Positions 1-9,187 of a DNA stretch of 15,497 nt are shown piece by piece. Under the pieces are notes generated by a model that saw nothing but the letters and a program-made list of their open reading frames with translations, did no database searches and was not told where the DNA came from. Each line of letters opens with the position of its first letter. Position 1 is the first letter of the stretch. Source of the stretch: an uncultured Alcaligenaceae bacterium (GTDB taxonomy: Bacteria; Pseudomonadota; Gammaproteobacteria; Burkholderiales; Burkholderiaceae_B); NCBI GenBank assembly GCA_937897265.1, contig CALCPT010000109.1, positions 1 through 15,497 of the forward strand. Direction: 5' to 3'. The position numbers and the translations under genes are program-made.

Positions 1-119
1 ACGTCGATTTCAAACCCATCGCTGCCGCCCTCCGCGACGCGCACTACGACGGCGTCGTGTCGGTCGAAGTCTTCAAGTTCGTGCCTCCGCCTGGCGCTGA
101 CGTTGTGCGCATGCAGTGA
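1..119 (+). CDS. C-terminal end of probable sugar phosphate isomerase/epimerase (partial)
   Basis: An open frame enters from the left edge (reading phase starts at base 3) and stops at TGA 117-119. It gives 38 residues ending in DGVVSVEVFKFVPPPGADVV-RMQ. The SVEVF pattern followed by a proline-rich end resembles the last beta strand and tail of xylose-isomerase-like TIM-barrel proteins (sugar phosphate isomerase/epimerase family), which act on small sugars or hydroxy acids in the cytoplasm. The start and most of the protein lie outside the window, so the family call rests on this short tail and is tentative. Its codons end in G or C more often than those of the next gene. The stop lies 9 bases before the rarA start, so the two may be co-transcribed. 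Confidence 0.5.
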   Translation, partial: VDFKPIAAALRDAHYDGVVSVEVFKFVPPPGADVVRMQ

Positions 120-128
120 GCATGCGCG

Positions 129-1436
129 ATGACTGATCTTTTCAAAACGACTCCTCTGCCACCGCTTGCCGAGGCCTTGCGCCCGAGCACGCTTGATGAG
201 GTGATCGGTCAACGCCACCTGCTCGGCCCAGGTAAACCGCTGCGTGTTGCCTTTGAGTCTGGGCGACCGCATTCGATGATCTTGTGGGGGCCGCCAGGCG
301 TCGGTAAAACAACCTTGGCCCGACTGACTGCCAACGCGTTTGATTGCGCTTTTATTGCCCTGTCTGCGGTATTTGCTGGCGTCAAAGAGATTCGTGCGGC
401 GATGGAGTCTGCGCAACTGACACTTGATCAACATCAGCAGCGCACGCTGTTGTTTGTTGATGAGATTCATCGATTTAATAAGTCGCAACAAGATGCTTTG
501 TTGCCGTTTGTTGAGTCGGGTCTTGTCACGTTCATTGGGGCGACTACTGAAAACCCCTCCTTTGAGGTGAACTCTGCGCTGTTATCGCGCGCGCAAGTCT
601 ATGTGCTTGAGTCGCTAAACGAGACTGAACTGCGCGAATTGCTCCTGCGCGCGCAACAGACTGTCTTGAGTGAACTTAGCTTTGAAGAGGCGGCCATCCA
701 TACCTTGATTGGTTATGCCGATGGCGATGCACGTCGTTTTTTAAACTTGCTTGAACAAGCGGCGACGGCGGCACATAACGCTCATTTAACTTGCATCGAT
801 TCGTCGCTGGTGCAAAACGCGTTAAGTATGAACGCGCGCCGCTTTGATAAAGGCGGTGATACTTTTTATGATCAGATTTCGGCCTTGCATAAGTCGGTGC
901 GTGGCTCGAACCCTGACGCGGCGCTTTACTGGTTGACGCGCATGCTAGACGGTGGCGCTGACCCGAAGTACTTGGCGCGACGTATTGTACGGATGGCGTG
1001 GGAAGATATTGGTTTGGCCGATCCGCGCGCCATGCAAATCGCTAATGATGCAGCTCAAACCTTCGAGCGCCTGGGGTCGCCCGAAGGCGAGTTGGCGCTT
1101 GCACAGGCTACTATTTACTTAGCGGTAGCGGCAAAAAGCAACGCGGGTTACAACGCCTACAATCAAGCGATGGCTTTTGTAAAACATGATCAGTCCCGTC
1201 CGGTGCCTGTGCACCTGCGCAATGCCCCCACCAAACTAATGAAAGAGCTTGGTTATGGACACGCTTATCGCTACGCTCACGACGAGCCCGAGGCCTACGC
1301 GGCAGGCGAAACGTATCTGCCTGACGGTATCCCTGCCCCCTCTTGGTACCAACCCGTTGCTCGCGGCCTTGAAACGAAGATCGCTGAAAAAATGGCGCAT
1401 CTGCGTGAGCTCGACCGGCAAGCCCGTAAAAAGTAA
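129..1436 (+). CDS. rarA: Replication-associated recombination ATPase RarA (MgsA)
   Basis: This is a cytoplasmic AAA+ ATPase of the RarA/MgsA/WRNIP1 family, which acts at stalled replication forks and is related to clamp-loader subunits. The 435-residue length is normal for the family. Visible motifs are Walker A GPPGVGKT (54-61), Walker B LLFVDEIH with the family-typical [12 protein letters not shown] after it (107-126), sensor 1 GATTENP (137-143) and the arginine-finger region SRAQ (153-156). The C-terminal half contains [20 protein letters not shown] (275-294) and [15 protein letters not shown] (about 357-371), characteristic of the RarA tetramerisation part. The ATG at 129 lies close behind the preceding stop. 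The ribosome-binding site is weak. The bd oxidase operon follows after 12 bases. Confidence 0.96.
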   Translation: MTDLFKTTPLPPLAEALRPSTLDEVIGQRHLLGPGKPLRVAFESGRPHSMILWGPPGVGKTTLARLTANAFDCAFIALSAVFAGVKEIRAAMESAQLTLDQHQQRTLLFVDEIHRFNKSQQDALLPFVESGLVTFIGATTENPSFEVNSALLSRAQVYVLESLNETELRELLLRAQQTVLSELSFEEAAIHTLIGYADGDARRFLNLLEQAATAAHNAHLTCIDSSLVQNALSMNARRFDKGGDTFYDQISALHKSVRGSNPDAALYWLTRMLDGGADPKYLARRIVRMAWEDIGLADPRAMQIANDAAQTFERLGSPEGELALAQATIYLAVAAKSNAGYNAYNQAMAFVKHDQSRPVPVHLRNAPTKLMKELGYGHAYRYAHDEPEAYAAGETYLPDGIPAPSWYQPVARGLETKIAEKMAHLRELDRQARKK

Positions 1437-1440
1437 AGGA
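1435..1440 (+). promoter_or_regulatory. Ribosome-binding site deciding the cydA start
   Basis: AAAGGA at 1435-1440 overlaps the rarA stop codon. It lies 8 bases before the ATG at 1449 but has no room before the in-frame ATG at 1440, which supports 1449 as the start of cydA and coupling to rarA translation. Confidence 0.5.
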
Positions 1441-1448
1441 TGAATATT

Positions 1449-2909
1449 ATGGAATGGCTGGATGCACATACGTTAGCGCGAATCCAATTTGCGTTCACAG
1501 TGAGTTTTCATATTATTTTTCCGGCGTTCTCGATTGGCTTAGCCAGCTATCTCGCGGTGCTCAACGGTCTGCACTTAGCAACAGGTCGGGCTGTCTATTT
1601 AGATTTATTTAATTACTGGAAAAAAATCTTCGCAGTGGCCTTCGGTATGGGAGTCGTCTCGGGCTTAGTGATGAGTTATGAGTTTGGCACTAACTGGAGC
1701 GTCTTTGCAGATAAAACGGGCCCAGTACTTGGCCCGTTAATGGGCTATGAGGTGATGTCCGCTTTCTTCCTTGAGGCGGGTTTCTTAGGAGTCATGTTGT
1801 TTGGACGCACGCGCGTCGGCCCGCGCTTGCATTGCTTCGCCACAGCGATGGTCGCGCTTGGTACGTTCATGTCTGCGTTCTGGATTTTGTCGGTGAACAG
1901 CTGGATGCAAACGCCTGCTGGGTTTAGTCAGAATGCGGCCGGACAGTTTGTGGTTGAAAGCTGGTTTGAGGTGATTTTTAATCCTTCTTTCCCCTACCGG
2001 TTAGTGCACATGGTGTTGGCTGCCTACCTAACGACTGCGTTTGTTGTTGGAGGGGTTGCAGCATTTCACTTGCTGAAAAACCGCTTGCAAAAGGTCACTC
2101 TTGCTACGCCAGAGTATGTGGCCTCACAGTCAGCTGTACGAACGATGTTTTCGATGGCGATGTGGATGGCGGCGTGTGTCGCACCCTTGCAAATTTTGGC
2201 TGGCGACCAGCATGGGCTCAATACCGTTGAGCATCAGCCGCGCAAAATCGCTGCGATCGAAGGGCATTACGACACGCAAGCGCGTGCGCCGCTTATTTTG
2301 TTTGGTATCCCCAACAGTAAAGAAGAGCGGATGGATTATGTGGTTGAAATCCCCTATCTTGGTAGCCTCATTTTGACCCATACGTTAGATGGCGTGATTC
2401 AAGGGATGAAAGAATGGCCACCGTCTGAGCGCCCGCCAATGGGGATCGTGTTTTACGCGTTTCGAGTCATGGTGGGGATCGGTATGCTGATGCTCGGGCT
2501 AGGCCTCTGGAGCCTCTGGCTGCGGCACCGGGGTAAGCTCTACGATACCGTGTGGATGCATCGAGCTGCCTTGTGGATGGGACCCTCTGGTTTCGTGGCC
2601 GTGTTGGCGGGTTGGATTGTGACTGAAGTCGGGCGCCAGCCTTATACCGTCTACAACCTCTTGCGCACGGCAGACTCGGCTTCGCCAATTGACGCGGCGG
2701 CTGTGGCCAGTTCGCTGATCGCGTTTGTGGTGGTGTACTTTGCCCTGTTCGGGGCCGGTGTGGTGTACATGTTGCGCTTGATGCGTCAGGCACCTGACGT
2801 GGCACACGCTGAACTGCCTGCCAACGAACCTACGCGCGCTGCTGGCATTTTGCCCGCTTCGGCGCTGAGCGCGACGCCTGTAAACGAGACAGCAAAGGGG
2901 CAGCCATGA
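1449..2909 (+). CDS. cydA: Cytochrome bd-type (cyanide-insensitive) quinol oxidase subunit I
   Basis: This is the haem-bearing subunit of a bd-type ubiquinol oxidase in the inner membrane, which reduces oxygen to water without pumping protons. Numbered from the ATG at 1449 (486 residues), haem ligands match E. coli CydA: H21 (SFHIIFP), H187 (RLVHMV) and M341 (FRVMVG). The acidic pair E101 and E109 (YEVMSAFFLEAGF), quinol-loop K266 and E271 (KIAAIEGH) and GRQP (395-398) are also present. The Q loop is short, and GDQHGLNT, HQPRKIAAIEGH and LLRTADSASP are typical of the CioA/short-loop type rather than the long-loop E. coli enzyme. About nine membrane segments are visible. The charged or flexible tail after about residue 445 is not conserved. 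An in-frame ATG at 1440 is an alternative start but has no room for a ribosome-binding site. The symbol cioA would be equally valid. Actual cyanide resistance is inferred. Confidence 0.95.
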   Translation: MEWLDAHTLARIQFAFTVSFHIIFPAFSIGLASYLAVLNGLHLATGRAVYLDLFNYWKKIFAVAFGMGVVSGLVMSYEFGTNWSVFADKTGPVLGPLMGYEVMSAFFLEAGFLGVMLFGRTRVGPRLHCFATAMVALGTFMSAFWILSVNSWMQTPAGFSQNAAGQFVVESWFEVIFNPSFPYRLVHMVLAAYLTTAFVVGGVAAFHLLKNRLQKVTLATPEYVASQSAVRTMFSMAMWMAACVAPLQILAGDQHGLNTVEHQPRKIAAIEGHYDTQARAPLILFGIPNSKEERMDYVVEIPYLGSLILTHTLDGVIQGMKEWPPSERPPMGIVFYAFRVMVGIGMLMLGLGLWSLWLRHRGKLYDTVWMHRAALWMGPSGFVAVLAGWIVTEVGRQPYTVYNLLRTADSASPIDAAAVASSLIAFVVVYFALFGAGVVYMLRLMRQAPDVAHAELPANEPTRAAGILPASALSATPVNETAKGQP

Positions 2910-3913
2910 CGATCGACTATGCCTTGATTTGGGCGGGCCTGATTGCGTTCGCAGTCTTGGCCTATATCGTGCTAGATGGCTTTGACCTCGGCGTGGGTAT
3001 TTTGTTTCCGTGGGTGAAAGGCCAAGAGCATCGCGATCAGATGATGAACTCGGTTGCACCCGTGTGGGATGGCAACGAGACCTGGTTGGTGTTGGGCGGT
3101 GGCGGCTTGTTTGCAGTGTTTCCGCTGGCTTATGCCATCATTATGCCGGCCTTATATGCCCCGTTTATGGCGATGCTCTTGGCGCTAGTGTTCAGAGGGG
3201 TAGCCTTTGAGTTTCGCTTTAAAAGTCGCAATAACCAATGGTTTTGGGATCTTGCTTTTGCTGGTGGTTCAACCGTTGCCGCCTTTGCACAAGGTGTGGC
3301 CATGGGGGCGCTTGTTCAGGGGATCCCGGTTGTCGGGCGTGCCTATGCTGGTGGTTGGTGGGATTGGTTGTCGCCTTTTAGCTTGCTCACCGGCCTTGCT
3401 CTTGTCGTGGGCTACGCACTACTAGGGGCCACGTGGTTGATGCTTAAAACCGAAGGCCATGTGGCGCAGCAGGCATCTCGCGCTGCGCGCGTGTTAGGGG
3501 TCGTGCTGTTGATATTGATTGTGGTGGTAAGCCTTTGGACGCCCTTTTTGCATGAGCACTTTATGCGTAAGTGGTTTGCCTGGCCCGCGATGGTCGTTGT
3601 GGCACCGGTGCCGATATTGGTGTTGGTGTGCGCGGTTCTATTTTTTAAAGGTGTCTCGCAAGACAAGCCCTTAATGGCATTTTTGTCAGTGCAAGGCTTG
3701 TTTGTCCTGTCTTACATGGGGCTGTTGATCAGCTTTTTTCCGTACATTGTGCCGTCAGCGGTCACACTGTGGCAGGCGGCGGCACCCGACAACAGCCTCA
3801 AGTTTTTACTGGTCGGGGCTGTTGTGTTGCTCCCGATGATTCTGGCTTATACCGCCTATGCGTACTGGGTGTTTCGTGGCAAGGTAGGCCCCACCCATCA
3901 CTATCACGGTTAG
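2906..3913 (+). CDS. cydB: Cytochrome bd-type quinol oxidase subunit II
   Basis: This is the partner membrane subunit of CydA/CioA. It carries no haem of its own but is needed for assembly of the oxidase. The 335-residue protein has the N-terminal family motif LDGFDLGVGIL (23-33) and APVWDGNETWLVLGGGGLFA (51-70), followed by repeated hydrophobic helices over the full length. Length is at the short end of the family, as usual for CioB-type proteins. Its ATG overlaps the cydA stop in ATGA (2906-2909), and AAGGGG at 2895-2900 is a good ribosome-binding site inside the end of cydA, so the two are translationally coupled. The tail is histidine-rich (THHYHG). The name cioB is an alternative. Confidence 0.95.
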   Translation: MTIDYALIWAGLIAFAVLAYIVLDGFDLGVGILFPWVKGQEHRDQMMNSVAPVWDGNETWLVLGGGGLFAVFPLAYAIIMPALYAPFMAMLLALVFRGVAFEFRFKSRNNQWFWDLAFAGGSTVAAFAQGVAMGALVQGIPVVGRAYAGGWWDWLSPFSLLTGLALVVGYALLGATWLMLKTEGHVAQQASRAARVLGVVLLILIVVVSLWTPFLHEHFMRKWFAWPAMVVVAPVPILVLVCAVLFFKGVSQDKPLMAFLSVQGLFVLSYMGLLISFFPYIVPSAVTLWQAAAPDNSLKFLLVGAVVLLPMILAYTAYAYWVFRGKVGPTHHYHG

Positions 3914-3972
3914 GCTGTGCCCGAGGTTTCGGAACTTACCCCGCTAAACCGTTAGATTTTGCAGAGAAAGCG

Positions 3973-4074
3973 ATGAAACGTTGGATGTGGTTAGCGCTGA
4001 TCTGGCTGCTAAGTGTGGGCGCGCTAGGTATCGTGGCTTGGTTGCTGCGGCGTTTACAATACTGGCTTCATTAG
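3973..4074 (+). CDS. DUF2474-type small membrane peptide of the bd oxidase operon
   Basis: A 33-residue peptide starting MKRWMWLALIWLLSVGALG and ending RRLQYWLH lies 59 bases after cydB and 20 bases before serS. It is a single membrane helix with a positively charged start and arginines at the other end. Small one-helix proteins of this form (DUF2474) commonly follow cioAB-type genes, in the position that CydX takes in E. coli, where the peptide stabilises the oxidase. AGAGAAAG just before the ATG (3963-3970) serves as ribosome-binding site. The frame stays open upstream into cydB, but the peptide's own ATG and ribosome-binding site fit best. The family call is by pattern and position; a stabilising role is inferred. 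Confidence 0.8.
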   Translation: MKRWMWLALIWLLSVGALGIVAWLLRRLQYWLH

Positions 4075-4082
4075 CTCTTTGA

Positions 4083-5438
<1,356 letters not shown>

Positions 5439-5485
5439 GCAACCCATGGTGGCTGATTAGTTGACACTTTAGATCGGCTTAGGGT

Positions 5486-5851
5486 TTACCGACCGTAATA
5501 GCCGCGGTTGTAATGCCCGTAACCATGGCCATTGCCACGATAGCCGCCATAATAGCCAGGCGCCACTACAACTGGGGCGTAGTATCCGGGTGCGGGCCTC
5601 ACCACCACCCGCGGAGCGACATAAACCGGTGCAGGGGCGACATACACCGGTGCTGGTGCGTAATAGGGCTGCTGCACGGGGTAGGCCACCTGCGCTGGTG
5701 CGTAATACACGGGGGCTGGGCGATACACTGGGGCGCCAATGACAATCGGCGGGATGCCAATCACTACCCCGACCGAAGGCCCCGCCATCACGGCGTTTGC
5801 ACTCAAAAACCCAGCGATCGTTGCCATCAGCGTTAACAGGATTCTTTTCAT
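5486..5851 (-). CDS. Small secreted Pro/Val/Tyr-repeat and Gly/Tyr-rich protein
   Basis: The predicted protein has 121 residues and no recognised enzymatic domain. A signal peptide (MKRILLTLMATIAGFLSANA, likely cleaved after VMA, residue 23) is followed by a hydrophobic stretch VGVVIGIPPIVIGAP. Degenerate seven-residue repeats of the form VAPAPVY come next (about 41-100), then a tail GGYRGNGHGYGHYNRGYYGR. The open frame extends 19 codons further upstream, but ATG 5851 is preferred because GGAG at 5860-5863 lies 8 bases in front and the signal peptide then starts at residue 1. Similar low-complexity exported proteins are common in Burkholderiales and their function is unknown. It is transcribed away from the helicase gene and towards serS. 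Confidence 0.75.
   Translation of the reverse strand: MKRILLTLMATIAGFLSANAVMAGPSVGVVIGIPPIVIGAPVYRPAPVYYAPAQVAYPVQQPYYAPAPVYVAPAPVYVAPRVVVRPAPGYYAPVVVAPGYYGGYRGNGHGYGHYNRGYYGR
5616..5657. repeat. 21-base tandem repeat inside the secreted Pro/Val/Tyr protein gene
   Basis: Two adjacent 21-base units (5616-5636 and 5637-5657), both starting GCGACATA, match at 18 of 21 positions and encode the VAPAPVY heptapeptide on the minus strand. More diverged copies flank them: the 13-mer CTGGTGCGTAATA occurs at 5653 and again at 5695, exactly two periods apart. Confidence 0.7.
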
Positions 5852-6059
5852 TTTGGTCGCTCCACTCCATTGAGCCGGGATACTACGATTAGTACCCCCT
5901 TTGCTCACAATTCATATTCTAGGTGGACTGATATAAAAATCTAGGCCTCGGCGTCTGACATCTGTTTCAAGTGATTTCAGTTGATTACTAGATTCTAGGG
6001 CGACGCGTTGTGGTTAACTTTCATATATCCTTCTACAGGCATTCATACGGAGCACGTAA
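5852..6059. promoter_or_regulatory. Divergent intergenic region with TCTAGG repeats
   Basis: This 208-base AT-richer spacer separates the minus-strand secreted-protein gene from the plus-strand helicase gene and must hold both promoters. It contains TCTAGG at 5918, 5940 and 5994, plus another CTAG at 5988. A minus-strand TAGAAT (5916-5921) is a possible -10 box for the secreted protein, but no good -35 was found. On the plus side TTGTGG (6008-6013) is a possible -35 without a convincing -10. No RNA gene or further coding frame was recognised. Confidence 0.35.
6049..6052 (+). promoter_or_regulatory. Ribosome-binding site for an ATT start
   Basis: GGAG at 6049-6052 is followed by 7 bases, the last three a TAA stop in the helicase frame, and then ATT at 6060. 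This is ideal Shine-Dalgarno spacing for initiation at 6060. None of the later TTG, GTG or ATG candidates has an equally good site. Confidence 0.45.
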
Positions 6060-8078
6060 ATTTCTAGTCCATCAGCAGTCTTCGACTTCGTCCCTACCGA
6101 ACCTTGCGCGATTGAAGAAGAGTTGCGCCGCGTGCGTGTACTCATGCAGCTAGAGCAAAAAGAAGACCAAGCTCAATTCAAACTTAAAAATGTCAAGGCC
6201 AGTGTAAAAGAGCGCATGCGCCGCGGCTTCACGTGGTATCCCATCACGATCACCAACGAAGAAATCGGTTTTGGCGGCAAAGTGGTGCTTGAACTAGAGC
6301 GCCCAGCCGGTGAGCAGGGCCTGCACCTGTTTCAGGTGGGCAAAAATGCTTCGCTTTTTAGCAATGCGCCGCCCCACGTGGCGACCGACCGACCCGTGCT
6401 CAATGGAGTCATTACCAGCGTGCGGCGTAATAAGTTACTGCTGGCCACAACCAAAGAAGAGCTGCCCGACTGGGTATTTGACGGTTACAAACTAGGCGTT
6501 GATCTCACTTTCGACGAGGTGAGCTACCGCGAGATGGACAACGCTCTTGATGAAGTGATTTACGCCCATGGAAACCGGTTAGCCGAATTGCGCGACGTTT
6601 TACTCGGCGCCCTACAGGCGAGGTTTCGCGGGCATCACGCCGACGACCTGTTTTACCCCAGTCCACTCAACGACTCGCAGCTAGCGGCCGTACGCCTCGT
6701 GATCGCGGCTCAAGACGTGGCCATCATCCATGGTCCGCCCGGCACTGGCAAAACCACTACCCTAGTGCAGGCCATCCTAGAAACCACGCGGCGCGAACGG
6801 CGTGTATTGGTGTGTGCACCCTCGAATACGGCTGTCGATCTGCTCACCGAAAAGCTGGCCGAGCGCGGTGTCAACGTGATTCGTCTGGGCAATCCTTGCC
6901 GCGTCTCAGACCTGCTGCTTGAGCACACCTTAGATGCCCGTGTGATAGCGCATTCTAGTTACAGCGAGATGCGCGCGATGCGCCAAACCGCCGAGCAGCA
7001 ACGCCAAACTGCCAACGAATACATCCGCGATTTTGGTTTCGAAGAGCGGCAGCAGCGCCGGTTGCTGAGGGAAGAGGCGCGAATGCTGTCTCAGGCGGCC
7101 GACAATTTAGAGCGTTTTATCGTCGAGGACGTACTCGAGTCGGTGCAGGTCATCACCGGCACACTCGTTGGCGCTAGCAACCGTAACATTCGGCACCTGA
7201 TCTTTGAGACCGTCTTTATCGACGAAGCCGCCCAGGCCTTGGAAGCTGGCTGCTGGATTCCGATTGCCAAGGGCACACGCGTGATTCTGGCTGGCGATCA
7301 TCATCAACTGCCACCCACTGTCAAAAGCGAACAGGCGGCCCGCGAGGGCTTACGCGAGACTTTATTTGAAAAGTGCATTAAGCGGCAGCCAGCCACCGCT
7401 CTCATGCTGACAGTTCAGTATCGCATGCACGAGCAAATCATGGGATTCAGCTCTGAACAGTTTTACGGCGGTCAATTAGAGGCGCACCATACCGTGCGCC
7501 ACGCCGACCTGGGGGCTTACGACCCGAGTTTTGTGCATGACCTGCCTGTCGAATTCCTCGATACGGCCGGCTGCGGCTTCCTTGAGTTCACCCTTGCCGA
7601 AAGCCGCTCTACGGCTAACCCCGAAGAAGCGGATTTACTGCTGAAGCGCCTCGCCCAGCTCTTGGAATCTTACGATCAGGCCAACCACGCGCAAAATCCG
7701 CTCACCATTGGCGTGATTGCGCCTTACCGCGCTCAAATCAACTATTTGAAGGACGCCATCGAGCAAATCGAAGACCTCAACAACCTACTGCAACTCCGCG
7801 TGCTGAGCGTGGGCACTGTCGATTCGTTTCAGGGCCAAGAGCGCGACATCATTGCGATTTCACTGACGCGCAGCAATCACCAAGGCGAAATTGGTTTTCT
7901 TGCGGACATCCGTCGCATGAACGTTGGAATGACCCGCGCCCGACGTAAGTTGCTACTGGTTGGCGACTCTTCGACGCTCGCCTCAAATTCGTTTTTCGCG
8001 GACGTACTCGCTTACATGAAGCACATTGGTGGCTACCGTACGGCCTGGGAAATCGTTGATGATGCAGGACCGGGCTGA
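6060..8078 (+). CDS. Superfamily 1 DNA2/NAM7-type helicase, probable ATT start
   Basis: This is a predicted cytoplasmic ATP-dependent helicase of the UPF1/IGHMBP2/DNA2 (SF1B) group, acting on DNA or RNA. Numbered from the TTG at 6123 (651 residues), helicase motifs are Walker A GPPGTGKT (204-211), Ia SNTAVD (234-239), II DEAAQ (367-371), III GDHHQLPPT (391-399), IV QYRMHE (432-437), V GTVDSFQGQERD (564-575) and VI NVGMTRAR (600-607). All are intact. The N-terminal part (about 1-180) is the beta-rich domain seen in this family, and residues 290-335 form a charged helical insertion. The frame is open and protein-like for 21 codons before 6123 (FDFVPTEPCAIEEEL), back to a stop at 6057-6059. The only codon with a good ribosome-binding site is ATT 6060, giving 672 residues. 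Other starts are TTG 6123, GTG 6132 and ATG 6144. Codons end in C more often than in neighbouring genes. The biological role is unknown. Confidence 0.88.
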   Translation: MSSPSAVFDFVPTEPCAIEEELRRVRVLMQLEQKEDQAQFKLKNVKASVKERMRRGFTWYPITITNEEIGFGGKVVLELERPAGEQGLHLFQVGKNASLFSNAPPHVATDRPVLNGVITSVRRNKLLLATTKEELPDWVFDGYKLGVDLTFDEVSYREMDNALDEVIYAHGNRLAELRDVLLGALQARFRGHHADDLFYPSPLNDSQLAAVRLVIAAQDVAIIHGPPGTGKTTTLVQAILETTRRERRVLVCAPSNTAVDLLTEKLAERGVNVIRLGNPCRVSDLLLEHTLDARVIAHSSYSEMRAMRQTAEQQRQTANEYIRDFGFEERQQRRLLREEARMLSQAADNLERFIVEDVLESVQVITGTLVGASNRNIRHLIFETVFIDEAAQALEAGCWIPIAKGTRVILAGDHHQLPPTVKSEQAAREGLRETLFEKCIKRQPATALMLTVQYRMHEQIMGFSSEQFYGGQLEAHHTVRHADLGAYDPSFVHDLPVEFLDTAGCGFLEFTLAESRSTANPEEADLLLKRLAQLLESYDQANHAQNPLTIGVIAPYRAQINYLKDAIEQIEDLNNLLQLRVLSVGTVDSFQGQERDIIAISLTRSNHQGEIGFLADIRRMNVGMTRARRKLLLVGDSSTLASNSFFADVLAYMKHIGGYRTAWEIVDDAGPG

Positions 8079-8260
8079 GTGGGTCGCAGGCTGATATAGG
8101 CCTTCGTCTGGTGCACCCAAGTCGTTGAGATCGACCTTGTGGCCCTTCATGCTGCAAAGGATTGCTGCATATTCCGTTAAACTAAATTCAGTTGAAATTC
8201 TCTCCTGTTGTTGTGCCGTATGCAGTCTGGCGGCCCGGCTCACCCATTTTCTCTGCCCCG

Positions 8261-9154
8261 ATGCGCCCCATTACCTTGTTGTTTTTGGTTGTACCGCCCC
8301 TGATGTGGGCTAGTAACGCCATTGTGGGTCGGATGGCCGCTGGGGCGATTCCCCCGATTACCTTAAACTTCTTACGCTGGGTGGTTGCGCTTCTGGTGTT
8401 GTTGCCTTTTGTATGGCAACGTTTAAAGCAAGACTGGCCGATCGCCCGAAAATCTTGGGTAATTCTTGCGGCCACTGGGTTTTTGAGTACGACTACCTAC
8501 AACGCCTTGCAATATCTGGCGCTCACAACGTCTAGCCCGATCAATATTGCGTTAATCACCGCTGCGGGTCCAATTTTTACGCTTCTGATGGGGCGATCAT
8601 TCTTTCAGGCGCCCATCAGCCGCGCGGCCACCGTTGGGGCTGTCGTATCGATGCTGGGCGTAGCTTGGGTGCTGATCCGAGGTGATGTGCTGAACGCCGC
8701 TCGGATTTCGTTTGTGCCGGGTGATTTGTTTATGTTGCTTGCCATCGCCCTGTGGGCGTTGTACACCTGGTTACTGCGTAGCCGACCCGCTGAAATGTCT
8801 GGCTACAGCGTCTTGACGATGCAGATGGTCTGGGGGTTATTGTTTGCCGTGCCTATGGTGCTGGCAGAGTTGTATTGGGGCAGTTACGCTGCGATCGAAT
8901 GGTCGCCAAAGATTTACGGCATGATCGTCTATGTCGCTTTGGGCCCCGCGCTACTCGCCTACCTTTGCTATCAGCAAGCGGTTTTGCGCACAGGCTCGCA
9001 ATTGCCGATGTTTTTTTTGAATCTCACGCCGGTATTCGCAGCGTTAATGTCTGTGATGTTGCTGGGCGAGTTTCCCGAGCTTTATCATGTGGTTGGATTG
9101 GTGTTGATTGTGTTGGGAATTGTGCTGGCTAATCCACCTAAAAAATCGGTTTAA
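8261..9154 (+). CDS. EamA-family (DMT superfamily) transporter
   Basis: This inner-membrane carrier of the drug/metabolite transporter superfamily is probably an exporter of amino acids or other small metabolites. From ATG 8261 the 297-residue protein is almost entirely hydrophobic, with about ten membrane segments arranged as two EamA repeats. The first starts LLFLVVPPLMWASNAIVGR (6-24) and contains LNFLRW (35-40) and NIALITAAGPIFT (95-107). The second starts at about residue 154 (GDLFMLLAIALWALYT) and ends with NLTPVFAALMSVMLLGE (254-270). The frame is open further upstream to a TTG at 8192, but the extra residues are not membrane-like and ATG 8261 places the first helix at the usual position. 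Neither start has a clear ribosome-binding site. The substrate cannot be told from sequence. Confidence 0.85.
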   Translation: MRPITLLFLVVPPLMWASNAIVGRMAAGAIPPITLNFLRWVVALLVLLPFVWQRLKQDWPIARKSWVILAATGFLSTTTYNALQYLALTTSSPINIALITAAGPIFTLLMGRSFFQAPISRAATVGAVVSMLGVAWVLIRGDVLNAARISFVPGDLFMLLAIALWALYTWLLRSRPAEMSGYSVLTMQMVWGLLFAVPMVLAELYWGSYAAIEWSPKIYGMIVYVALGPALLAYLCYQQAVLRTGSQLPMFFLNLTPVFAALMSVMLLGEFPELYHVVGLVLIVLGIVLANPPKKSV

Positions 9155-9187
9155 TACCGACTGCTGTTTTTGACCTTGAGGTGTTCG

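Noticed and set aside
2499..3059. A long minus-strand frame of 186 codons opposite cydA/cydB.
   Set aside because: Arg/Ser/Pro-rich composition without domain character, directly antisense to two well-supported genes.
7983..8243. A minus-strand 86-codon frame across the helicase 3' end and the following spacer.
   Set aside because: It overlaps the helicase antisense and would start inside the region before the EamA gene, with no ribosome-binding site and no recognised family. It is most likely a shadow frame.
8192..8260. Upstream extension of the EamA transporter to a TTG at 8192.
   Set aside because: The added residues do not resemble the family N-terminus and have no ribosome-binding site. 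ATG 8261 places the first membrane helix normally.
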